Source: Chryseobacterium flavum
GTDB lineage: Bacteria > Bacteroidota > Bacteroidia > Flavobacteriales > Weeksellaceae
DNA: 64,000 nt
Direction of reading: 5' to 3'
Assembly (NCBI RefSeq): GCF_003385595.1
Contig: NZ_QNUE01000005.1
Coordinates: 186,001 to 250,000, forward strand
In this document: piece after piece, positions 1-9,455 of the stretch
How positions within the stretch are numbered: position 1 is the stretch's first letter
Layout: the number at the start of each line of letters is the position of its first letter
Made by a program: the position numbers and the translations under genes
Notes under the pieces: generated by a model
Seen by the model: only the letters and a program-made list of their open reading frames with translations
Databases searched by the model: none
Told to the model about the DNA's origin: nothing

Positions 1-235
1 AGGAAAGAAACGCCCGAGTGAATTTTTACGCGGCATTGCTAAAGTAGACCGCAGAGTTCTCAATCAACAGCTGGCTGAAATGGTGGATGACGGTATCTTA
101 ACAAGACAATCTTTCAATGAACTCCCTCCACGGGTAGAATATACACTGACAGGACTGGGCGAAAAACTGGTAGAAATTCTCTGGCAGCTGAACGACTGGG
201 GAAAACTGTTAATTCCTGAAAAAGAAAAAATGTAA
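1..235 (+). CDS. HxlR-family winged-helix regulator, 5'-truncated
   Basis: Only the last 77 codons are inside the window; the reading frame is open from base 2 and stops at 233-235. The translation has the second half of the HxlR/DUF24 winged-helix domain: a recognition-helix region (FLRGIAKVDRRVLNQQLAEM), then DDGILTR, the wing strand ELPPRVEYTLT, and a closing helix with LNDWGK. The family consists of small dimeric DNA-binding regulators that often sense redox or electrophile stress through an N-terminal cysteine. That region lies outside the window, so the signal cannot be judged. The target gene is unknown. Family assignment is firm; function is inferred from the family only. Confidence 0.88.
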   Translation, partial: GKKRPSEFLRGIAKVDRRVLNQQLAEMVDDGILTRQSFNELPPRVEYTLTGLGEKLVEILWQLNDWGKLLIPEKEKM

Positions 236-271
236 AACAGCTTTAAATCTTTCAGATCTTCAGAAAACTTA

Positions 272-301
272 TTGACTGATATACCAAAAAATTGATATTT
301 G
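272..301 (+). promoter_or_regulatory. Bacteroidetes-type promoter for the DUF4846 lipoprotein
   Basis: TTG at 272-274, a 19-base spacer and GATATTTG at 294-301 match the flavobacterial -33/-7 pattern (TTG-N19-TAnnTTTG) with one mismatch. It overlaps an upstream in-frame ATG at 299, which argues for translation starting at 317. Confidence 0.55.
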
Positions 302-316
302 TGTTCACTAAAACGC

Positions 317-1195
317 ATGAAAAAAGTTATCACCGGAATCACAGCTCTTCTTATTCTCGCTGGCTGTACAAAAGAAAAATTATCAGACCGTTTACTGCCT
401 GAACCTGATAAAAATGAGCACTTAATTACAGAAAATTCTTTAAAAATCAATAAGGATAAAAATACCATCCGGGAAAGATTTTCTCCTCCTGAAGGCTATA
501 AATGGATGGATGAAAAACCCGGTTCTTTCGGAGATTTTATTGAAAATTTCAAGCTGAAACCTTATGGCAGTCAGATTTTAAAATATGATGGAACTCCAAT
601 TCCCACACAACATCTTCATGAAGCAGTCTTTGATCTCGATACCGGAAATAAAGACCTCCAGCAATGTGCTGATGCCGTGATCCGCATGAGAGCCGAATAT
701 CTTTATAAAGCAAAAAAATTTAACGAGATTCAATTCCATTTTACCAGTGGTCATCTTCTCAGCTGGAATGATTATAAAAGCGGTACGAGGGCGTTTGTCG
801 GCGAAAGTTCGGTCAGCTTCAGAAAGACGGCAGCTTATGATGACTCTTATCAGGGTTTCAGAAATTACCTGGACCTGATTTTTAATTATGCGGGAACCAT
901 TTCATTACATAAGGAAACAAAACCTGTAACAAAAAATTCTGATCTGAAAACCGGAGATATCCTGATCACTCCCGGCAGTCCGGGACATATTGTTTTCATT
1001 TCAGGGGTCTGCCAGAATCAGAAAGGGAAAAGATTGTTCCTATTAAGCGAGGGATTCACCCCGGCACAGTCTGTACATGTGCTTTCAAATCCGTTTAATT
1101 CCTATTTTACGCCCTGGTATGATCTTGACATCCATGCTGCAGAGATCAAAACTGCCCGATATATTTTTAAACCTACAAACTTCAGAAGCTTTTAA
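317..1195 (+). CDS. DUF4846 domain lipoprotein
   Basis: The 292-residue product starts with a short lipoprotein signal peptide whose lipobox ends LILAGC, placing the lipidated cysteine at residue 17. The remainder resembles DUF4846, a Bacteroidetes family of unknown function. Recognisable stretches are PEGYKWMDEKPGSFGDF near residue 55, a central HFTSGH segment, and a C-terminal GDILITPGSPGHIVFI stretch. The PGSPGH motif with its histidine resembles cell-wall hydrolase folds, but that is only a resemblance. I chose the ATG at 317 over the one at 299 because the latter lies inside the predicted promoter and would place six residues before the signal peptide. It is probably anchored in the envelope facing the periplasm. 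It appears monocistronic, with pfkA starting from its own promoter. Confidence 0.82.
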   Translation: MKKVITGITALLILAGCTKEKLSDRLLPEPDKNEHLITENSLKINKDKNTIRERFSPPEGYKWMDEKPGSFGDFIENFKLKPYGSQILKYDGTPIPTQHLHEAVFDLDTGNKDLQQCADAVIRMRAEYLYKAKKFNEIQFHFTSGHLLSWNDYKSGTRAFVGESSVSFRKTAAYDDSYQGFRNYLDLIFNYAGTISLHKETKPVTKNSDLKTGDILITPGSPGHIVFISGVCQNQKGKRLFLLSEGFTPAQSVHVLSNPFNSYFTPWYDLDIHAAEIKTARYIFKPTNFRSF

Positions 1196-1250
1196 TAATT
1201 TATATTCAAAACTATTGAAAAGTTACTGTTATTATCTGAACTTGTTTTTG

Positions 1251-1258
1251 TAAATTTG
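1251..1258 (+). promoter_or_regulatory. -7 element (TAAATTTG) upstream of pfkA
   Basis: A perfect TAnnTTTG box lies 20 bases before the pfkA ATG. No clear TTG box is present at the expected spacing, so the -33 part is weak. Confidence 0.4.
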
Positions 1259-1278
1259 TGTTCGAAATTTTTTACTAG

Positions 1279-2265
1279 ATGAAAGAGAGTGCTGTAAAAA
1301 AGATTGCAGTTCTTACTTCAGGAGGAGACTCTCCGGGTATGAATGCTGCATTAAGAGCGGTAGTAAGAACCGCCAATTACTATAATATTGAATGCTACGG
1401 TGTAAGGGAAGGCTACAATGGGCTTATCAGTAATGATTTCCTGAAAATGGGACCCCGTTCCGTAAAAAATATAATCAACCAGGGCGGAACAATTCTAAAG
1501 TCTGCCAGATCTGCTGAATTCCGAACCAAGGAAGGCCGTCAAAAGGCTTACGACAACTGCGTAAAGCTTGGAATAGACGGACTGGTATGTATCGGAGGAG
1601 ACGGAACGTTTACCGGTGCAAAGATTTTCAGTGAAGAGTTCGGAATCAGGGTTATTGGTATCCCCGGAACTATTGACAATGATATTTTCGGAACGGATAA
1701 TACCATTGGCTATGATACTGCCTTGAATACGGCTATGGAAGCAATTGACAAAATCCGTGATACAGCCACTTCTCATAACAGGGTTTTCTTCGTAGAAGTA
1801 ATGGGACGTGATGCGGGATTCATTGCACTAAACAGCGGATTGGCAACAGGAGCCTTAGACATTCTTATTCCTGAAAAGAAAGATAGTATTGATGAACTTT
1901 TTGCGAATTTCAGAAATGCTGAGAAAACAGGAAAAGCATCAAGTATTGTGGTGGTAGCCGAAGGTGAAAAACTAGCCAATGTTTATGAGCTTGCAGAAAA
2001 AACAAAGCAGACATTCCCTGATTATGATATTCGTGTAGCAATTTTGGGACATATGCAGAGAGGAGGTTCTCCAAGCTGTGCAGACAGAGTTCTGGCAAGC
2101 AGACTAGGTTTTGGTGCTGTAACCGGACTAATGGAAGGACAAACCAACGTCATGGCAGGAATGCGTTCCAATGATCTGGTATATACACCCATCGAAGAAG
2201 CCATTAAAAAACATAATGAAATCAATAAAGATCTTTTACTGATTTCGGAAATTTTAGCAATCTAA
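1279..2265 (+). CDS. pfkA: ATP-dependent 6-phosphofructokinase
   Basis: This enzyme phosphorylates fructose 6-phosphate to fructose 1,6-bisphosphate, the committed step of glycolysis, in the cytosol. The 328-residue length fits bacterial PfkA (about 320). Visible motifs are TSGGDSPGMNAALR near residue 13 (nucleotide binding), GGDGTFTG at 106-113, PGTIDNDI with the catalytic-type Asp at 133, MGRDAGF near 175, and HMQRGG near 257 (substrate phosphate binding). The GGDGT glycine is the residue that favours ATP over pyrophosphate as donor. The ATG sits 20 bases after a -7 box. The gap gene follows after 32 bases with no terminator between, so the two glycolytic genes probably form an operon. Confidence 0.97.
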   Translation: MKESAVKKIAVLTSGGDSPGMNAALRAVVRTANYYNIECYGVREGYNGLISNDFLKMGPRSVKNIINQGGTILKSARSAEFRTKEGRQKAYDNCVKLGIDGLVCIGGDGTFTGAKIFSEEFGIRVIGIPGTIDNDIFGTDNTIGYDTALNTAMEAIDKIRDTATSHNRVFFVEVMGRDAGFIALNSGLATGALDILIPEKKDSIDELFANFRNAEKTGKASSIVVVAEGEKLANVYELAEKTKQTFPDYDIRVAILGHMQRGGSPSCADRVLASRLGFGAVTGLMEGQTNVMAGMRSNDLVYTPIEEAIKKHNEINKDLLLISEILAI

Positions 2266-2285
2266 ATATTTTTATAATCTAATAA

Positions 2286-3302
<1,017 letters not shown>

Positions 3303-3326
3303 TAAACAATATACATTATAAGTCAT

Positions 3327-3353
3327 AAAAACCTTCCCGGCGGGAAGGTTTTT
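3327..3353. terminator. Bidirectional terminator between gap and the convergent small secreted gene
   Basis: A 12-base perfect stem (3327-3338 with 3342-3353) rich in A at the start and T at the end closes a 3-base loop. It can end gap on the + strand and the gene at 3362-3763 on the - strand. Confidence 0.9.
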
Positions 3354-3361
3354 ATTTCATA

Positions 3362-3763
3362 TTAAAATAAGCATTCACAACTTATTCCGACAGTATCACC
3401 ATTTGTAGAATAGCCATTATAAGACTGTCCCGACCATGCCTGAACTGACTGCATCGAAGTCACTTTTCCATTTCTGCTAAATACCCAGGTAAAACAGCCG
3501 TTTCCTGTTGCTGTAACTGTTATATTATAAGTATTTCCATACCCTTTCAAAAAGCCACAAAATACAATTTGTTTGCTAAAGTCCGAGATCACATTTTTAA
3601 TTTTGTCTACATCTTTTTTGTCAGCTGTCTTAAGCTTTGCCCCGTCAATAAAGAAATTCTGTTCATAGTTACCTTTAAGACCGGTTAGTTCATTGCTTTT
3701 TTCTTTTTGCGCCAGAGACATGGCTGATATTGTAATAAATACAATCATTGATAATTTTTTCAT
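3362..3763 (-). CDS. Small secreted protein of unknown function
   Basis: I do not recognise this 133-residue protein. It begins with a signal peptide of the flavobacterial type (MKKLSMIVFITISAMSLAQ, cleavage after the alanine before Q). The mature part is about 114 residues, mixed alpha and beta, with cysteines near the middle and at the C-terminal CECLF, so a disulfide is possible. The reading frame extends upstream to 3874, but the added 37 residues have no signal-peptide character, so the ATG at 3763 is preferred. It is convergent with gap and shares its terminator. It may be periplasmic or surface exposed. Confidence 0.7.
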   Translation of the reverse strand: MKKLSMIVFITISAMSLAQKEKSNELTGLKGNYEQNFFIDGAKLKTADKKDVDKIKNVISDFSKQIVFCGFLKGYGNTYNITVTATGNGCFTWVFSRNGKVTSMQSVQAWSGQSYNGYSTNGDTVGISCECLF

Positions 3764-3931
3764 GATAATCGTTTTATGGGTTATACTTTGTTTAAAACAA
3801 AGATTGAGAAATAAATGATTCAAGGAAATAACCCGTTTGTAGTATTTATGATAACAACTTAAATAGCAAAGCAACTAAAGAGCTGACAAATCTCACCCCA
3901 AATTCGGTTCAAAACTTGTATTTTTATTGTA

Positions 3932-5125
3932 ATGGAACGAATAATGATACCCCGGTTTAAAGAGGCTTCTCATTTTAAAAATTTTTGGGAAAGTGGTAAC
4001 GGAAAACAGCTTATTGAATTTTCCGGAGCTGAAGTTAGCTTTAATAATTTTGAGCAGTTCTGCCCTTTCTTTTATCACATTGATGAAGCCGGTGATGAGG
4101 TGGTAAAAGAGGTTTACTTCACCAGGAAGTTCCATGAGGCCTCCAGAGAAATTGAGCATTATATCAGAAATGGTATTTCAGAAAAAGATGAAGTTCCTGA
4201 AAGTGTAAAAAAGCTTTTCTTCCAGCTCCAGAAGGTTCCTGATTGGCTTGACCACAATTTATTAAAAAGCGGTGCCGAACTGTGCATGAGAAGTAATCTG
4301 GATTCTTTAATCTCCCTTCGGGATTACTGCCTGATCGGGGGATATGATTATGCCTATCTGAACAAGCCGCTCATTGCAACGGAAGCTTTAAAGAAAGGTG
4401 CTGTAAAACGTCTTTCGGAAACATTGGATTTCTGGGTAAATGTTACCCGGTATAATGCACTGGACCGGCATGCAAAAGGATACGAATTCGCTATAAAGAC
4501 CCGTCTCATTCATTCTTATGCCAGACGTTCAATCAAAAAACATTATAAAGAATGGGATACTGAAAACTGGGGAGAACCCATTAATTCCTGGGATATGATG
4601 GCCACTTATATTGGCTTCAGCCTGGTTTTCCTCCACAGCCTGAAAAAGCTGGGAAATACTTTTTCTCCTGAGGAGGAACAGGGGATTTTTCATCTTTGGA
4701 AATATGTAGGATATCTTTTAGGCATCCCGGAACAACTTCTTCCGGATAATAAAAAGCAGGCTACAGAGTATTTTTATTTATGGACCTCCATCCAGCCACC
4801 CTCTGATAAGGATTCTGTTCTTCTTGCTCATTCTTTATTAAATGAATCACTTGAAAATCCGATTTTAAAATTTGAGTTCCAGAGAAAAAATCTGAGGTAT
4901 CTCCATATCTGCTGTACCTGGTTTCTGCTTGATGACGAAGTGTGTAAAAGGTTGCATATTCCGGAAGTCCCCAACAGAAAACTTTTTCCAGTATCAAAAA
5001 TAATATTCAATAAAATCTATGATAAACTGGTCAGCCGGAAAACACGGATACAAAGAGGAAATAAAGATCAGATGAAGGTTCTCAGAGATTATCTGAATAT
5101 CACCAAAAATTCAAATTTCCATTAA
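3932..5125 (+). CDS. Oxygenase MpaB family protein (DUF2236)
   Basis: The 397-residue protein matches the MpaB / rubber-oxygenase catalytic-domain family (formerly DUF2236), heme-b proteins that include latex-clearing protein and the fungal MpaB farnesyl-chain cleaving enzyme. Visible family marks are a mostly helical fold, RDYCLIGGYDYAY near residue 130, the TRLIHSYARRSI helix near residue 190 whose His is a candidate heme ligand, and PINSWDMMATYIGFS near residue 220. There is no signal peptide or clear membrane segment, so a cytosolic place is likely. The substrate in flavobacteria is not known. A second ATG at 3944 could also be the start. It is flanked by unrelated genes and appears monocistronic. 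Confidence 0.8.
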   Translation: MERIMIPRFKEASHFKNFWESGNGKQLIEFSGAEVSFNNFEQFCPFFYHIDEAGDEVVKEVYFTRKFHEASREIEHYIRNGISEKDEVPESVKKLFFQLQKVPDWLDHNLLKSGAELCMRSNLDSLISLRDYCLIGGYDYAYLNKPLIATEALKKGAVKRLSETLDFWVNVTRYNALDRHAKGYEFAIKTRLIHSYARRSIKKHYKEWDTENWGEPINSWDMMATYIGFSLVFLHSLKKLGNTFSPEEEQGIFHLWKYVGYLLGIPEQLLPDNKKQATEYFYLWTSIQPPSDKDSVLLAHSLLNESLENPILKFEFQRKNLRYLHICCTWFLLDDEVCKRLHIPEVPNRKLFPVSKIIFNKIYDKLVSRKTRIQRGNKDQMKVLRDYLNITKNSNFH

Positions 5126-5323
5126 TATAACAGAGCAAAAAGTGTCTCTCCTTCCCTTCGCAACTCCTTTATGGTTAATAAACCTGTTTTTTATTTTTCT
5201 TCTGATACCACATACCGCATCTGCTTCGTTATGAATGAGATCAGTAACAAAATTTTATCATTTTTTAACTCTAAAAACAGCTTTCAAGCCTAAATAATAT
5301 TAGTATTTGATATTTAAATTATG

Positions 5324-5331
5324 TATTTTTG
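5324..5331 (+). promoter_or_regulatory. -7 element (TATTTTTG) upstream of recA
   Basis: A perfect TAnnTTTG box sits 20 bases before the recA ATG. A TTTG at 5306-5309 is only 14 bases upstream, shorter than the usual 19, so the -33 box is uncertain. No LexA-type operator was recognised. Confidence 0.4.
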
Positions 5332-5350
5332 AGAAATTATTTTAATAGAG

Positions 5351-6355
5351 ATGAGTAACATTGATGATAAGAAAAAAGCACTCGCACTGGTGCTTGACAA
5401 ATTAGATAAAACATACGGAAAGGGAACGGTAATGACTCTGGGCGATGATGCTGTAGATAACACAATAGAAGTAATTCCTTCCGGATCTTTAGGATTGGAT
5501 ATTGCACTGGGTGTAGGCGGATATCCTAAAGGAAGAATCATTGAAATATATGGACCGGAATCTTCAGGTAAAACAACTTTAACCCTTCACGCTATTGCTG
5601 AAGCTCAGAAAGCAGGTGGTATTGCTGCATTCATTGATGCAGAGCACGCTTTCGACAGAACTTATGCCGCAAAATTAGGAATTGATCTTGAAAACCTGAT
5701 CATTTCCCAGCCGGATAATGGTGAACAGGCTTTGGAAATTGCAGACAACCTGATCCGTTCAGGTGCTATAGATATTGTAGTGATTGACTCTGTGGCTGCT
5801 CTTACTCCAAAAGCTGAGATTGAAGGTGAAATGGGAGATTCCAAAATGGGTCTTCATGCAAGATTGATGTCTCAGGCATTAAGAAAGCTTACAGCTACAA
5901 TTTCAAGAACGAAGTGTACTGTAATTTTCATCAACCAGTTAAGAGAAAAAATCGGGGTTATGTTTGGAAACCCTGAAACAACTACCGGTGGTAATGCTCT
6001 TAAATTCTACGCTTCCGTAAGAATTGATATCAGAAAGGCAAGTGCGCCGATAAAACAGGGTGACGAAGCCATCGGAAGCCGTGTGAAGGTGAAGATCGTG
6101 AAAAACAAAGTGGCACCTCCATTCAAGCAGGCTGAATTTGATATTATGTACGGAGAAGGTGTTTCTAAAGTAGGAGAAATCCTGGATACGGCTGTAGATT
6201 TAGGAATTGTGAAGAAAAGCGGTTCATGGTTCAGCTATGACGAGACTAAACTTGGCCAGGGGCGTGATGCAGTAAAAGACGTATTAAGAGACAATCCTGA
6301 ACTTGCTGAGGAACTGGAAAATAAAGTTAAAGAAGAGATTGCTACTAAAAAGTAG
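5351..6355 (+). CDS. recA: Recombinase RecA
   Basis: RecA polymerises on single-stranded DNA, drives homologous strand exchange with ATP and triggers the SOS response where LexA is present. The 334 residues contain Walker [10 protein letters not shown] (68-76), Walker [11 protein letters not shown] near 140, the loop-2 region around [16 protein letters not shown] near 210, and the acidic C-terminal tail. Length and motif order are standard. It is transcribed alone: a -7 box lies just upstream and a strong hairpin follows the stop codon. Confidence 0.98.
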   Translation: MSNIDDKKKALALVLDKLDKTYGKGTVMTLGDDAVDNTIEVIPSGSLGLDIALGVGGYPKGRIIEIYGPESSGKTTLTLHAIAEAQKAGGIAAFIDAEHAFDRTYAAKLGIDLENLIISQPDNGEQALEIADNLIRSGAIDIVVIDSVAALTPKAEIEGEMGDSKMGLHARLMSQALRKLTATISRTKCTVIFINQLREKIGVMFGNPETTTGGNALKFYASVRIDIRKASAPIKQGDEAIGSRVKVKIVKNKVAPPFKQAEFDIMYGEGVSKVGEILDTAVDLGIVKKSGSWFSYDETKLGQGRDAVKDVLRDNPELAEELENKVKEEIATKK

Positions 6356-6369
6356 GAATTTATAGACAT

Positions 6370-6409
6370 AAAAAGACCGGCGTTGCCAAAGGGCAACGCC
6401 GGTCTTTTT
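6370..6409. terminator. Bidirectional terminator between recA and the S9 peptidase gene
   Basis: An 18-base perfect stem (6370-6387 with 6392-6409) closes an AAAG loop, with A-tract and T-tract on opposite sides. It serves recA on the + strand and the convergent peptidase gene on the - strand. Confidence 0.95.
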
Positions 6410-6410
6410 A

Positions 6411-9299
6411 TTATTCAGGCTTATCATCCGTTAGTTCAAATCCCCAGTCTTTTCCTTTCTGGGTTGCGGGTACTCCTCTTGTCATCCAGACCGGAGCTTT
6501 AGCACCTTTAAGATAATAATCAAAAAACTGCTGTTCACGGATTTGGATATCTTTTCTGTTCTGGCGTTTTACAAGATTGTGATCATCACCATTGTAATTC
6601 AGAAGCCATACAGGTTTACCAAGACGGCGCAATGCAGTAAACATTTCAATTCCCTGATACCATGGAACAGCGCCATCTTTATCATTACTCATAATAACTA
6701 CCGGGGTTTTCACTTTATCAATGGTAAAAAGCGGTGAGTTTTTAATATAAAGCTCCGGTGCTTCCCATAGATTTTTCCCTAATCTGCTTTGTGATTTCTC
6801 ATACTGAAACTGCCTGTTCATTCCTGAGGTCCACCGGATTCCCCCGTATGCGGAAGTCATGTTTATAACAGGAGCCCCACTCCAGGCAGCCGCATACATA
6901 TCTGTATGGGCAATAAGATATGCTACCTGATAACCACCCCAGCTTTGCCCCTGAATTCCTATTTTACTACCATCTACCCAAGGATTTTGCTTTAATTTTT
7001 CAACCCCGGAATTAATGTATTCCATGGCAGATTCTCCCGGATAGCCGTTGGTATAAGAAATATCCGGGGTAAAAACCAGGTATCCGTTGCTCACAAAATA
7101 AGAGATATTCAATCTTGAAGGAGTCGGAGCCGGCGCTACATACCGGTTCAGGTTATCTGAAAGTTTTTCATAAAAATAAACAATCATGGGATATTTTTTA
7201 TCCGGGTTGAAATCTTCCGGCTTATACAGGACTCCTGTAGAGGAATTTCCTTTTGGGGTTGTCCAGTGTACCAACTCGTCTGTTCCCCAGTTATAATGAT
7301 TTTGCTGTGGATTGGTATTGCTCAGTTTATGCTGCTCAGAGAAATCCGATGTTGCAAAAATATTCGGAGAATTTGTATAGGACTCCTTTATTACAATATA
7401 TTCTTCTGCATTTTTTGCTTTTTGAACACTTCGGTATCCCCAGACATTTTCCATTTGTATTTTCACGGGATCAGCATTCGAATGAATGGATGTCCGGAAA
7501 ATTCCGTTTGCCTTCGAAGCATTGTCAAATGCAGATAAATAAATAGAAGATTTCCGGTTGAGACTTTTAATATCTTTATCTAAATCATAGGTATCGAACG
7601 TTATTTTATTTTTACGTCCAAATCCATTGGTAATATTTCTTGGTTTTTTTGAACCGTTAAGGAAAAACTCCCAAAGATCGTAACGGTCCCTGATAATTAC
7701 AGACTCATCGTTTTCCGTCCAGGAAGCAATACCATAGGGATCCGGGAAATCCGGCATATCAAATTCCTCATCAACAAATGAAACCGCTATTCCTTTATTG
7801 AGGGGAAGACTCTGTTGCGTTTTAACATTATAGCTTAGCCATTCTCCTTTTTCCCTGTCAAAAATTACAACAAATTTACCCAGTGGAGATACTGAAACCG
7901 ATCCGTTCAGATTTTTAACGATTTCTGTTTTTTTCCCTGTCTTATTATCAATAAGGAAATACGTTTTCTTTATTGCCCCTTCCCATTGTGAGGAAATCCT
8001 ATTATTCAGACTTGTAATCCCCAACGCAAAGCCGGCATTTCCATCGTTTACCAATCGTAAAGTATCAAGATCTTCACCATCAATATTTATAAAGTAATCC
8101 GGTTTTTCTGTTTGCATGACTGCAGCATAAGACTTTTTCAGATCATCTTTCAGCTTCTTTAGCTGTACCGTTTGCAGATAATCATCTTTATAATTCCAGA
8201 TATCCACAACGGCATGATCATTCGCAATCATTGCAGTATCTTTGGCAACAGGTTTTGGAGCAACCCCAAAATACAGCTGTTTCCCGTTTTTGCTGAACAG
8301 AGGTAAACGGTTCTCAGAAACCACCCAGTTTTTTCTCATTTGTAAATGATCATTGCTCACCTTTTCATTTTTATTAAGCTTTAGATTAAAGTAATACAAC
8401 TGATACTCTTTCACTAAATCGTTTTTTGCGGAAGAAGTCCCCACAAATGCCAGCTGATCTCCTTCTTCATCAAAAGACAACTGTGAAAAATCGCCTTCCA
8501 TTTCAGAAATTTTAGTTACAGATTCTTTTTGCAGATTTACTACCTGTACAGTTTGAAAGGCATATTTTTTAGGCTTCGATTTGTCATTATCTTTTTTATC
8601 ATCGCCTGAACCTTTTTCCTCTTTTTTATCCTTATCAGCCTTCTCTTCAGGTTTTTGAGTTACAAAAACGAGCTGTTTTCCATTTTTACTGAATTTGTAA
8701 CGGATGACGTTGTCATATGTTGTACTTTTTCCGCTCAGAAGGTTCCGTACAACCAGCTGTAAAGGTTTCAGATTTTTATCTTCCTCTTTCTTTTCATCTC
8801 CCTCTTCTTTTCCGGAAGAATCATCAGAAGACTTATCCATTATATTTTCCAGAAGATAAGCTATATAAGAACCATTTTTTTCCGGAATTTCAAAAGCTTT
8901 TACATTAGGAATCCTTTCGGTTTTACCTGTTGTAAAATCAACTATTGCAAGACTATCTTTTGTTAATTTACTTTGCTTCAGTTTTTTATCTTTTACCGCT
9001 TTTATATCTTTATAAAACGGACGGATCTGAAAAACAGCAAATCTGGAATCACCTGTAAAATCTACTTTTGTTCCCCTTGCAAACTTCTGCGAAATCTTGT
9101 TTTTTACTGAATATAAAAAAAGGCTTGAATTTCCCTCCTGAACATCTATGGAATAGGCAATCCATTTTCCGTCATTTGAGATTTTTCTCGTCCCGATATT
9201 CTGCCAGCTATCGTAGACAGAATGGTCAAGAGGCTTTTTCTGTCCATACATGCACAAGACCATGATGAGCAGAATAAAAACTGTACACTTCAACTTCAT
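6411..9299 (-). CDS. Secreted S9-family prolyl oligopeptidase-like serine peptidase
   Basis: The 962-residue protein begins with a signal peptide (hydrophobic to about residue 18, then YGQ). It has a long beta-propeller region and ends in an alpha/beta-hydrolase catalytic domain. The nucleophile is Ser786 in GQSWGGYQ; the acid is in SNDKDGAVPW and the histidine in GDDHNLVKRQ, the order seen in the S9 dipeptidyl/acylaminoacyl peptidases. Members cleave peptides, often at proline or glycine dipeptides, in the periplasm. Two lysine/glutamate/aspartate-rich stretches near residues 155-175 and 215-245 interrupt the propeller and look like flexible inserts. The gene is divergent from htpG and ends at the terminator it shares with recA. 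Confidence 0.9.
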   Translation of the reverse strand: MKLKCTVFILLIMVLCMYGQKKPLDHSVYDSWQNIGTRKISNDGKWIAYSIDVQEGNSSLFLYSVKNKISQKFARGTKVDFTGDSRFAVFQIRPFYKDIKAVKDKKLKQSKLTKDSLAIVDFTTGKTERIPNVKAFEIPEKNGSYIAYLLENIMDKSSDDSSGKEEGDEKKEEDKNLKPLQLVVRNLLSGKSTTYDNVIRYKFSKNGKQLVFVTQKPEEKADKDKKEEKGSGDDKKDNDKSKPKKYAFQTVQVVNLQKESVTKISEMEGDFSQLSFDEEGDQLAFVGTSSAKNDLVKEYQLYYFNLKLNKNEKVSNDHLQMRKNWVVSENRLPLFSKNGKQLYFGVAPKPVAKDTAMIANDHAVVDIWNYKDDYLQTVQLKKLKDDLKKSYAAVMQTEKPDYFINIDGEDLDTLRLVNDGNAGFALGITSLNNRISSQWEGAIKKTYFLIDNKTGKKTEIVKNLNGSVSVSPLGKFVVIFDREKGEWLSYNVKTQQSLPLNKGIAVSFVDEEFDMPDFPDPYGIASWTENDESVIIRDRYDLWEFFLNGSKKPRNITNGFGRKNKITFDTYDLDKDIKSLNRKSSIYLSAFDNASKANGIFRTSIHSNADPVKIQMENVWGYRSVQKAKNAEEYIVIKESYTNSPNIFATSDFSEQHKLSNTNPQQNHYNWGTDELVHWTTPKGNSSTGVLYKPEDFNPDKKYPMIVYFYEKLSDNLNRYVAPAPTPSRLNISYFVSNGYLVFTPDISYTNGYPGESAMEYINSGVEKLKQNPWVDGSKIGIQGQSWGGYQVAYLIAHTDMYAAAWSGAPVINMTSAYGGIRWTSGMNRQFQYEKSQSRLGKNLWEAPELYIKNSPLFTIDKVKTPVVIMSNDKDGAVPWYQGIEMFTALRRLGKPVWLLNYNGDDHNLVKRQNRKDIQIREQQFFDYYLKGAKAPVWMTRGVPATQKGKDWGFELTDDKPE

Positions 9300-9369
9300 T
9301 TCTAAATAATTTTAAGGATTAAAAGTAAGGTATTTCTTTGACAAAACCATACAACACTCCTGTTTCAGA

Positions 9370-9407
9370 ATGAGCAAAAAATGTCAATCTGTCACATTCC
9401 TGCTCAT
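9370..9407. promoter_or_regulatory. Interrupted palindrome upstream of htpG
   Basis: ATGAGCA (9370-9376) and AATGT (9380-9384) are mirrored by ACATT (9394-9398) and TGCTCAT (9401-9407). The two-block inverted repeat lies in the 156-base gap between the divergent S9 peptidase and htpG genes, 48 bases before the htpG ATG. It is a candidate operator or RNA hairpin; no regulator is known. Confidence 0.5.
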
Positions 9408-9455
9408 GGTATTTTTTTTGAGAAGTATGTTGAACAATTAAAAATCTAAAATATT

